Positions 23,190-34,000 of a stretch of 64,000 nucleotides of DNA are shown piece by piece. Within the stretch, counting starts at the first letter, position 1; each line of letters starts with the position of its first letter. A program made the translations under genes and the position numbers. The stretch comes from Cinclus cinclus (lineage: Eukaryota > Chordata > Aves > Passeriformes > Cinclidae), in the NCBI RefSeq assembly GCF_963662255.1, contig NC_085046.1, positions 22,091,620 through 22,155,619 of the forward strand. The letters run 5' to 3'. Under the pieces are notes generated by a model. The model was not told where the DNA came from, made no database searches, and saw only the letters and a program-made list of their open reading frames with translations.

Positions 23190-25890
23190 GAAAGAAAACT
23201 ACAGAGAAACAATACCAGCTGGCACTCCATGGGTGTATAATTTGCAATTCATTTAGAAGCAAGCTCGTCCATGGGGTGGAATTTTCATTGGAAAGTGATG
23301 GCCAAGCCCATGTGCCAAATGGATGCTTCTCAGACAGGAGCCTTGCTTTGCACTTGGGGCAGTGTCACGGCTGCAGCTCTTGCTCATTAGACCTGCTCTG
23401 ATCTCTGCTGCTGGCCTTTTGTGACCGAGGGGGCTCTGCAGCCAAAAATCTATTAACTGATCCATGGAGATGGATGGCTGTTTTTGATGGCTATTGCAGT
23501 GCAAGTGACGTTTTTCTGCTCAGAAGTAGGTGTTAATAGTATCATTCTGTACATAGCTAAAGTGGTGTTAAACATCTCTCCAGTTCTAGTAATTCTAACA
23601 GCCATTTTCACTTGAAAATAGGCAAAGGAAATACTAATAAATGTTTGGCAAGGACCCGCAAGTGTGTCTCTACTGCCCGTGTCTATGTCCAAGTGGTGTA
23701 CAGTAAACTTCGTCTCTGAGGAAGAAGAAAGAGGGCAAATAGAAACCTCCTTCCAATAACGAAAGAACAAGCTGGTAGCAGTCACAGTGAGGGGAGCTGG
23801 GAGAAGTAACTGTGTGCACAGAGTAACCAGCCCACTGTGCTAAAACTAGAACTGCTTTTAAATTTTCTGTAAATGTAGTGATGTTTTAGTAATTTATACA
23901 CACCAGAGTGGAAGAATGACAGTTGCAGTGATGTTTGCAGTTGGGTTGGGTCAGATGGTAAGCTTTAAAAAAGAAAAATTCTAAATTAATTCCAATTCAA
24001 TCTCTTTCCCAGACTAGGCCAGTTTGCAATCCTGAGTTGAAGTGAAGCTATAAAACATGCTTGTGAATCTATAGAACATGCTTACAGATATTTGAAACAA
24101 CAAGGCTTCTGCATATAGATGTAATTGAGAATTAAACATGTAATTTAGCTTTATCATCTGTGTGCGTGTGTGAGCATAATGATACATCACTGTCCTAGCC
24201 TGTAATAGTACAAAATGTTAAGGATCAGTGATGCACTTCATGACAACTAATAAAGTACAGAACATTTTGTCTGTTTTTTCAGACTTTCATTCCTCCCAAC
24301 TAGTGAGTGGCTTCCAAAAAAATGCCCAGGCATTGGTCATGAGTGGTTCAAGAAGTAAGAGAAGTTATTAAAAAAAATACATGAAAAATTGCATCCTCTT
24401 CTGTACATTTTTAAGTCTGATGTAAGATATGAAAATATTTAGGTGATCTTTGTTGTTTTCTTGGGGGCACTGTCCTTCCATTCCTAAATGAAGTGGCAGG
24501 CAAATATGCAGCACTAAGTGTAGTTTTATTACACAGACGCTGTGCAGCATGTTTATACATATATGACTTTGCATCATATATGAAAGTAATATATTTATAT
24601 ATGATTGGCAAAGCTCTGGCCACTCATTTTAATGATGAACAGGTTTTTCATTGGAGCAAGTAGTTTTTAATGTGTGGGTTTTTTTAAAACGAGTTTTGGT
24701 ACTGGGGATTCAGAACGATAGTAGGACCAAAATTCTTGTGGGAAGTTGTGTTGTTCAGAAGAGATTCCAGATAAAATATTCCAGATTCTTCTTAGTAATT
24801 ATCCTAGGCCAGAATAGGAACTGGGACCCACTTTGCTTTCATGCCTTTTTCCCTGGTTGCTGGAAAAGACAGCCTTTTTCTAATTTTGGCTTTCAAACAA
24901 ACATAATTCTGTTAACTCCATTCGTCCTGTAGACCACCTTACTTCATGCAGTGATTTTGACCTTCCAGGATTCCCTACATTATAGTGATTTCTTTTTCTT
25001 TCGCCTTCTCTTTTGGAGGGAGTGCAATACTTTCATCTTCCTCTCCAAGGTCTGGTGGCTGCAGCTTGTGTGCTCTAAGGTGTATGTGCTGGCAGTTGAT
25101 GTACTTGCTTTTGTTCCTCATGAGCTGGGCTTCATTCACTTTTTGGGTTTGTAAAGGCAAACATCTGTGTTTGGCATCTGTGAGAAGTGCCTGCTGAAGG
25201 TACTGAGAGTTGGACACAGATATATGTGGGCAGAACATGGATCTGCTTTGAAAACTGTTGAAATGATGTTATTTTTTTTATTCTGTTTTATACTAGAGCA
25301 GCTTTGAGAGGGTTGTCTTGGTCTATTGGGAGACATTCCATCATGAAGATAAATGAATAAATAGTGAAAACTCATTGAGTGATGCTGCAATAAAAAAAAA
25401 AAAAGAACTTAGGATATTTCTTGTATCTCATTTTCCTGAATATGTTGAAATGTAGGAAACAATGGGGAAGGAAAAAAAACATTTTTCACTACATTTTATA
25501 GTGTTTCTGCCGCCTAGATTCTGTCACTGTTGCTTTATGGTGTACCTTGCTTCTACATTTGCATCCAAGTTGAGCTAGACCCTTCTGAAACAAGGCAATT
25601 AAAAAAAGAAATTAATACTTACTTTCTTCCCCCTGAGATTTAACTATGCCCACAGCACCATCAAAAGAATGGGTATTATGGATTTCAGCTGAAATGTCAT
25701 GCAAGAAGAGTGGGATCAAGATGCATTCAGCTGGTATTGTGACTTCTGATGTAGGATAAAGTTGCAGAGCCCTGTGTATCAATCCGTTTTCCAATTAAAT
25801 GTATTTAAACCTTAGGAGGCTCTTGCTGCAGCTCTTTTTTTTTTTGTCACAATACTTCCAGTTCCCCCTTAAGACTTTGTTTTTCACCAC
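23190..25890. other. Unique non-coding sequence
   Basis: No gene was recognised. The 23230-23720 part has more CpGs and a more even composition than its surroundings and is offered as a candidate conserved element. The rest is AT-rich with short A tracts near 25391. Confidence 0.45.
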
Positions 25891-25894
25891 CTTT

Positions 25895-25922
25895 AGGTGA
25901 GGATACCTTAATATCCTCACCT
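25895..25922. repeat. Perfect 11-bp inverted repeat (hairpin)
   Basis: AGGTGAGGATA at 25895-25905 is the exact reverse complement of TATCCTCACCT at 25912-25922, with a 6-base loop (CCTTAA). Confidence 0.85.
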
Positions 25923-26493
25923 GAATAAAGGAGTGTCAGGCATCTTCAGAGTCTGTGTGACTGTAAGTAACTGAAAATCAAATTGTTAGACATTTGTCCT
26001 TCAACTTCTTTTTTCTCATGTCCTCCTTTCCTTCCAGTGCTTTCCTGCATGATTTGATGCTGTTTGATTTCTGTCATGTTTTCCATGTTTTGTCTCACTT
26101 CCTCCAAATTTCTATAAGAATTTTAAAATTCTGCTTTATTTTCCCTTTACATTTTAAGTGTTATATCCCAGACTTCAGGCTTTGCAGCTTCTTCATTACA
26201 GTGGAGTATTGAAATATATTATCAGTTTAATATAGTCTTGGCTTGCATCAAGAAAGTTCCTGTCCAAATTTCCAAACTGACAGTGATGGATAACTTGCCC
26301 TTATCTTTGACTGCATGGAAAAAAAAAAATTCTTACTCTGCTTTTGTTGTATCCTTGTTGCCATAAGAATGATTTGTTTGGTTTTTCAGATTTTACTGAC
26401 AATGGAAGTTCTTTCTGCCTACTTTTTGTCTGTGATTCATTTAATTCTATGTTTTTTTACCTCATTATAGCCATATATTTAGTGTGTTTTGTG

Positions 26494-26517
26494 TATATAT
26501 ATATATATATATATATA
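26494..26517. repeat. (TA)n microsatellite
   Basis: About 12 uninterrupted TA units in AT-rich surroundings. Confidence 0.95.
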
Positions 26518-26658
26518 AATTACATAATAAGAATGTACTTTTTGTTTGAGAACTTGACCTTTATTGAAGTCATAAAGTCAAGAAACCCTTACACCAAATG
26601 TTTATGTTAGTAGCAAAAATGCTAAAATGGATCATTGTGCTGTAGTATCATTTAGTTT

Positions 26659-27168
26659 GTGGAAGATTTTGGTAAACAAGAAGGATTTCAGAAACCATTA
26701 GTAAAGAATGAAATATTACTGGAACTAGAGAAATCTGTAGCAAGCTATGGCAAGTTTGGTTGTGCTGGGATGGATATGGAAGGATTACTGTTCAAAATAG
26801 TAATAAATATGCAAATGTTTGAAGTTGAAAATCAAAAGAACCGTAAAGTCAGTGTAAATACTACGGCTGAGAGAATTCTTACCTGCATAGACAATTTGGA
26901 TGAATTTCCCAAATTATTGAGTTTGGAAGTGCCAGTGCAGCACTAACCCAAGTTAATGGGCAGTTGCTGCCCATTAATAGGTGGATCTATTTCCTGGACT
27001 GCCAAGTTTGCCTCTAACTCCAATGTGATGCCTTGCAATAGGAAAATGGATTATGGGAATGCCATATACAGTTGTGGGAGAAAGCCTAATTCAGATAAGA
27101 AATACAGCCCATGGAAGTATGAATTGGAGAAAGAAAATGTGGGTAGAGCACAACCTTGTCCTTTGTAA
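26659..27168 (+). other. Two consecutive open frames, possible degraded coding relic
   Basis: A 95-codon frame (26659-26946) is followed after about 9 bases by a 70-codon frame in another frame (26956-27168). The first has a mixed, protein-like composition (many Glu, Lys, Leu and Val; a stretch ILLELEKSVASYGKFG) without the low-complexity look of the chance frames around it. I recognise no family, start context or splice sites. It could be a frameshifted fragment of a retrocopy or mobile-element protein, or chance. Confidence 0.2.
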
Positions 27169-27320
27169 ATAGAAGTAGTTTTTGAGTGAAAACTAGAAAG
27201 GCTTTAATGTTCTTGATTATTTTCTACTGAGCAATCAGCTTCTTTCTCATAAGAATGAAATAATTTAGAAAAGCTGGTGCAACCAGTTTTCATTAAAAGG
27301 GATTTGGCTGGAATTGTTTT

Positions 27321-27324
<4 letters not shown>

Positions 27325-27352
<28 letters not shown>
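27325..27352. repeat. (TG)n microsatellite
   Basis: Fourteen TG units, followed by TTTGGGGGTGG. Such tracts can adopt Z-DNA. Confidence 0.96.
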
Positions 27353-27356
<4 letters not shown>

Positions 27357-27359
27357 GGG

Positions 27360-28405
27360 GTGGAGAGATGTTGACTGAGTTTGTCTGTGGTGTGACTTCT
27401 TGTCCCAGTAACCAAGGAAAAGTAGTGGAGTTTCAGAGTCAGTTTCCTAATGATATTGTGGCACATATGCTATTTTAAAAAAGTTTAAAAATCAGTTGAG
27501 ATGGACAGTTATCAGAAATTGTTTCAATTTACGCAGTTCTTCCTGAGAATGTCTTGCTTTCCAAGATCTTTAAGGATGACTGTAGATGCTTTACAACCAG
27601 TGGAAGAAATGGAAAGTCTTGCAAGTCTATAAAGCTGTAAACTATTCCCAGTGCATGTAAGTTCACAGTAATATAGTGGGCAGAAATTTATGCTTGATCT
27701 CAGCTGGTTGTCTGTGCCCTGGAGCATGAAGACTGAGGTTCTTGCAATTTTTATTCTAGTTACTGAGGCTATTAATCATTATGTTCAATCCCTTCTTGGA
27801 TACTGCTAAGCTCTTTGTTCAATACGTTCTGAGCTATTGAACCTCACAGGTCAATTACACAGTGTTTATAAAACTAATTCTAGATTTTGACCAGCAATGA
27901 AAACATAACCCTCAGTGGGACTAGCTATTGCTTTTAAGTCAACTGTTGTTTTCTCGGTTACGTATGTGAGTGGCAAAAAAAACAACAAACTGATAAAATA
28001 TTCAGATTTTATAGAGAGGGAAAGGCAGCTAAGTGCAGACGAGCTGTGGAAATTTCTGTAACCTTGTCTTTGTTTCTGTTCAGGTTTCTCAATGATAATT
28101 TTGGGGTTAGTGTTCATCCGTAACAGTCTGTTGACCTCCCATGTCTCAATGGGCAGTTCACTCCACTGGATGGATGTCTGCTACCATTGCAGTGCTGCGA
28201 TTTTATTCCCTCCCAGTGATGCCCAGCATATTTAGGTAGTGTGAAATTTCATTCTTCACTCCCCAACAAGTGAGGCATCTGCAGATGAGATGATCTGCAG
28301 ATAGAGACCTGTGATGTGATTCCCCTGTTTTTTTTTCTTTATTTATTTTTCTTCAAATCACTGATAATTTCATTAGCCTGATTCTGGTGATGTACTTAAA
28401 AAGAA
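27360..28405. other. AT-rich unique non-coding sequence
   Basis: Nothing recognisable apart from a short T-rich tract near 28328-28352. Confidence 0.5.
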
Positions 28406-28410
28406 CAAAG

Positions 28411-28560
28411 CAAAACAAACAAACAAACAAACAAAAAATGCCCAACAAAAAACCCCACAACCCCCACAACCCCCCCCCCCAAAAAAAAAAAACCCTAAAA
28501 AACCACCAAAACCAATCCCCTGAAACCCAAAACCCCAATCCAAAACAAAATGCCAAAATA
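28411..28560. repeat. A/C-rich, nearly G-free low-complexity tract
   Basis: The plus strand holds only about three G in roughly 150 bases. It starts with (CAAA)n, then has CCCC-ACAA-CCCCC-ACAA-C11 at 28453-28480, A12 at 28481-28492, then irregular AACC/CCAAAA repeats. The minus strand therefore carries closely spaced G runs. Confidence 0.9.
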
Positions 28561-28599
28561 TACAATGAAAACTACTGAACCCCTGTATTTTGTTGTACA

Positions 28600-29585
28600 T
28601 TCTGTAAATGACAGGACACTATAGTTGCTGTTAGGATAGCTGTCAATTTGTAAAAGGTTATCAGCTTCCCAGACAATTTTGTGGACTTGGGAGAAGACCA
28701 TCTGGAAGAGAAATGGAGCATATCCAATGATTGCAGAAAAGAATCATCACCAGTATCATACTCAATTAATGCAACTGTTCAGCTGCTGAATTGCTGCATA
28801 AAAAGCTGACACAACAACACCTTGATTTTTCCTTGGGGAAAATTTTAATAAACCATCACCCTGTTCTGGGATTGAAAATTACCTATTATTAGGAGCATAG
28901 GCCAAAAGCTACATGGTCCTTTTTCTTCTAGGAAGTGTAGTAGCTAGCTGATTTGTGTGCTATGAAATGAAAACTTTCTCAGTTGTGTAACATGCATGGT
29001 GAGTTGAATAGGCTGGGAATTTTTCTTCCAAAATGAAGAGTGCTTCTTTTAGGACGTATTTTTCCAGCTTGAACAGGCAAATATTATTTTTTTTTTTTTT
29101 TGAAATGGTGAGTGTTGAGCATCTCTGAATCAGTACTTCCACATGTGGGAAGGGACCTTCCCTTTCTCCTGCATTCATTTCCCCTGACTGGCCTCTGCAG
29201 TGAGGCAGTTTGGGAGCTGGCCAGTTTTTGTTCATTATGTAGGAAAGATACCAGACTCAAAGACTTTCATTTGTAGATACTGAAACCTTTTACAAAACAA
29301 AATAAAAAGTTGTGTGTCGTATTTTAACTAAACAGGGATTATTAGAGCTGCTTTGTGATTTTCTAAGCAAGACTAATGTATAAATTCAAGTAACTAAGAA
29401 ATAATGTGGGGATTTTTTTCCTGTTAGATTCCAAATGTCATTTGGAAATCTTTCAAGTATGAGTAGACGAATTGGACTGAGTAGTCCAGTTAGCATCACC
29501 ATCTTACTCAATATTGTGCCCTTTCAGTTCCCAGTGAGTTACCAGAAACACTTCACTGCAGCGCTGGTCTTTGCAGCAGTAGAAA
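28600..29585. other. AT-rich unique non-coding sequence
   Basis: A T-rich tract occurs at about 29085-29101. No gene was recognised. Confidence 0.5.
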
Positions 29586-29594
29586 GAATTCTGT

Positions 29595-31000
29595 GGAACT
29601 GTATGATAATTCAGGTCAAGAGGGACCTGAGGAAATCTCTTGTACAACCACCCCCTCAAAGGACAATCAGCTATGAAATTAGACCAGATTACTCAGAGAT
29701 TTTTCCAGCTGATCTTGAAAGCCTCCAAAGATGGAGACTGCACAACCTCTCTGGATAACTTGTTCCAATCCTTGGCTGTCAACAGGGTTGAAAAGTTTCT
29801 CCTGTCCTGTCTTTCATAAACAAGTATATGCTTGTTGTTTATTTTCTTCCCACTCTGCATTATCGAAAAGGGCTCATATGTCTTTTTGTAACCTCCTTGT
29901 AGATACTGGGTACTGGGGAGCTGCTATTAGATTCTGCTGAAAATGTCTCTTTCAGGCTAATCAAACCTTGGGCCGTCATACCCCCTTCACAGGACAGGTT
30001 CTCTAGCCCCCAGCCTGGGGTGCTTTCACAGTTTGAACTCAGGAGTCTGTCAGTGCCTGGCACTGAAGGGCCCCAGACTGCTCTCAGTAATGTAGATGTG
30101 GTCTGACGAGTGCTGAGCAGAGGTGTGGGTCACTTGCCTGGCTCCTGTTCCAGCTATTGACCCCCACTGCTGCTGTGGGCATGGGGCTCCTATGGAGCTT
30201 CAGCCTGCCACACTTCTCAGGGCTGTGTCTGCAGATCTGGCCCATGCACTCATCCACAGTGTTGGAAGGGGGGGACAGTGTTTGGGACATCTTTACTTCC
30301 AGATGCTGAACTTTTGTATGTCCTTGTTGAACTGCATGAAGTTTCCATCAGGATATTTTTCCAGCTGTGCAGGTCTTTCTGGATAGCAGCCCAGGACACC
30401 AACATCCCAACCCACCAGCTGCAGAGGGTGAACTCCCTGATCTCCTCCAGGTTGTTGATAGGGGTATTAAACAGGGCATGTCCCCAGATGTCCCCTGCAG
30501 TACCTCACTTGTTGCCAGCCTGCAGGTACAGTACAACCCATTGGCATAGCTAGCTAAACATTTTTAGCCCATCTAGTTGTCTACCCATCCAGAATGTACA
30601 TCTTAATTTGAACACAGGAATGCTGTGTGAGACTGTCAAAGTCTAGTTAAAGTCAGTGATGTTCATCACTCTAATGTTGTCCAGAAATCCAGTCAAGACT
30701 TGAAGCAGAGAATACAATTGTGTTATTCAGGCAAGATTTACCCCTGCTAAGTCCATGCCATCTATTATTGCCAGTCAACCACCCCATTTCTGTGCCTGGA
30801 AATGTGCTCCAAGAGCATTTGCTCCATGATTTTTCCAAGGACCTAAGTGAGGGTGATTAGTTTGTAGTTCCTTGACTGTCCTTTTGGTCTTTTTCTGAAG
30901 AAGGGTACAGGAATATTTGGTCATCAAGGACCTTTTGCAGTTTCCATTTCTAAGGGATTTTGTGTCGCCCAGAAGCTACTTCAGGAACATGCCAGTACTT
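29595..31000 (-). mobile_element. Long CR1 LINE fragment, minus strand
   Basis: On the plus strand the sequence reads as the reverse complement of CR1: 'CTCCAAAGATGGAGACTGCACAACCTCTCTGGATAACTTGTTCCAATCC' near 29725, 'CTCCTTGTAGATACTGG' near 29893, 'AATGTAGATGTGGTCTGACGAGTGCTGAGCAGAGG' near 30089, 'CTTGTTGAACTGCATGAAGTTTCCATCAGG' near 30322, 'TGCAGGTCTTTCTGGATAGCAGCCCAGGA' near 30367, then RT-derived sequence to about 30.9 kb. Compared with the typical copy it contains scattered indels and stops and is clearly dead. The CR1 3' end lies at about 29600 and the 5' truncation near 31.0 kb. The most 5' part is the most diverged, so that boundary is approximate. Confidence 0.82.
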
Positions 31001-31009
31001 AGTTGTCTA

Positions 31010-34000
31010 CTTTGCAGGCCTGAATTCTTACTTCTGACTGTCTGGAAATGCTTGAAGGAGAAAAAATATCCTTTCACTATTTCTTCTAGAAGTTAAAATA
31101 TTTTTAGTTTCTTTCAGGTGTGGTTCTTTTCCCCCTGATGCTCTGCTCTCCCTAGGAAATGAAGTTTACATTTATTATTGTGTTTCCAAGTACAGTGAAG
31201 GCATTTCCACATTTGTAACACAGCTGATAATCTGCTAATGCATCTAACCACATTATTACCTAGAAACTTCAGAAACTGTTTTGCAGTGTACCTCAGCCTT
31301 TTTTCTATAGCCAGAGTTTGCCACAGGCGCTGTGGCTGCCATGAACTGTTTAGATGAGGATGCCAAGTGCTAATGCAGGATTACAGTAGTAAGGAAAGTC
31401 ATGGGGTTCAATGTTTGACAGCATTCCCTCTTCTTGTCCTTGGGGGGGAGGTTGGCTAAGATTCTGGGAAAAATGGTGCTGACTTTATTTTTGGTGCAGA
31501 GAAGCTGTTACGTAAATGCCTAATATCAAAGGTTTATGTGCCTTTGAAAATAATTATGTGTGCTGGATTTTTTCCTCACTGTCTGATCTCTCTAGCATCA
31601 CCTGGATCTTCAGCACCAGTAGCTGGTGTTCTGACAGAGATTATTGCAAAACATGAATCAGAGCCCTTAATGTTTTGTTTGTCTAAAAGAGCAACCTAGA
31701 TAACATCTGTGTCTGCCCAGCTGTTTTCTTAACTCCAAGCATTACTCATTTGGCTGAACACTTGCTTCACTGACCCTGTTGCTCTTAGTAGACTCTGGGG
31801 CAGGATTCTGGAATGTCTGAGCAAATATTTTTTGAGATCTTAATCTCTGTTTTGACTAATATGAACAGTGGCCTTCAGGTATTCCACAAAAGGCTCTTTG
31901 AGTATTGCACAAAAATGGAAAGGTTGGCATTTTAGTTTGGGTCTGTGCAAGGCACATAGATTTATCATTACACAAACCATTCCCATCTCTGCTTTGCCTG
32001 GGAAGGGTAACTCTTGTCCCCATTTGCCTGTGACTTGGCTGCGCTGATGATGCAGGTGAGCCTCGTGGTGGTGGAACAGAGGAGCAGCCCTGCTCAAGGA
32101 GGTGCGGGCTGCCTCCATGCATGCTGCTCCCCCAGCCCACCCCTGGGGGCTTCAGGCTCAGAACCACACCTGTCCATGCCCCTGATATGGAGCATTAGAA
32201 GTTATGTACATGTGGAATAAAATAAAAATAAGAAACCTGGAATTTCTTTGTTGTAAATAGCTGGGAATACATTGTGCTATTTCAGATTTATTAGCACGTG
32301 AAGTGGTGTGGTGGGACTTCAGTAATAGTGTGGTCACTATTCTGAGAAGGAGATGTGTAACCATAAATGATACTTGCAAGTGCAGGCTGTTAAATACCTT
32401 TGTAATATTATCTTTATGTAGCCCTGTTTTGTGGTGTGTACATACTCTGCATCCTCCCCTCTGTGTGCAACACAGGGATGTGCACAGAGGGCCTTATATA
32501 CAGATAGTAAGCAAATAATATATTATATTCAAAACTTCTTTTCCTGTGCTTACTTAGAAAGTAAGTAAATAATTGTAGACCATTCAGTGATACTGATTTC
32601 TATGGGGATAAATGATGTATTATAGGAATGCAACCAGAAATTAGGTGATTAAGTAAGCTTTATATTGGGCACTCTTAAAATACTGCCTGCTGTGTGATTG
32701 ATGCAAAAATGAAAGTTATTTCATAATAATATATCATGCAAAAACTATTTCAGCGAAGGTCTGTGGAAAAAATTGGGGAAATTTAGAAAAAAAAAGTATA
32801 TTTCTTCCTATTGCATAAAAATATTTTAGATTGTCTATTTAGACAAATATTTTGTGGGTGGTATCTGCCAAAATTTATTTTGCAAATGGCTGACTTCTTT
32901 AAAGACTATGTGTCAGTAAAAAGGGTATTTTTCTTCTTCTGGTCTCTGTTATATGATAGAAACTATAAAAGTGTTTAGAATGCCTTTTGTTGAAGTGTTT
33001 GCAGTGTGTCATACTCAGCTTTAACTACCAGGGAATGGTTTAAAGTGTTAATTTTGATGTGTGAATGTGGAAAACCTCTGGGCCTTTTGTATGAGCAGTT
33101 TCTTTGCTGCTTGTGTTTTGTGGCCACAGTGACTTTCTCACTTATTTTCATGAAGGTTAAAACCTTTTTGGCATCCACAGCAAGGCCCTTCTGCTTGCTG
33201 AATCCACTTAAAGCAAATCTCTTAAAGCTTCAGAATATAGTAAATAAAATCATTCATTGAAGAATGACTCTTAAAAATATTTATGAAGGAAAGAAGCTTA
33301 ATGTTCATTGTTTTAAAGTTCTCTTACTCAGAAAAATAATGGAAAAGTAGGTGTCCACATTTTCTGACCTAAAGGTGAAATTTCCTTATGTGATAGGGTT
33401 CTGTGGCAGCTATTTTTTTTTTCCCCCAGCAGTCTGCATGACATTAAACTCAGGCTGGCTTTTGTCTAAAGGCTGTTAATGTCACCTTTATGTGAGTTAG
33501 GTCGTTTTGAAGTCTTTTAAGTCTTGCAGGTAAAGAAGGTTCATGCATATGATGCTGAGCTTTGATTTCTCTGATACAACACTGCCGCATCTTTCTTCAA
33601 ATGAAACAAGGAAATTGGCATTGGGTGTGTTTTAGGATAAAGCCTTTTTATTCCTGCTTTACTTTAAACCTCAAAGTCTTAGCTTCAGAGATCTTCAGAA
33701 CCTGATTGCATCCATTTATCAGTCCTGTCCTTGCCAAAATTGTTGCTTTCCTTTTAAAAATTATTTTATTTTTAAAAGTTATTTTTTGCATTTTTACCTT
33801 CACTGTTTTTGTCCCTTGAGCTTTCCTTTAGTAAACATCTGCTGAAATTGCTTCAAGCCCTTTTAATCCATTCGGCTTTTTTTGTAAATTTTGCTTCCAT
33901 CCCTTACCCCGTGTTACAGACTAGGGCAGACTGCTCTTGTCACATGTTAGTCCATTTAAATAAATAAGTGTTCCCGGTTTGTTATGGTTTTCCTATGTCA

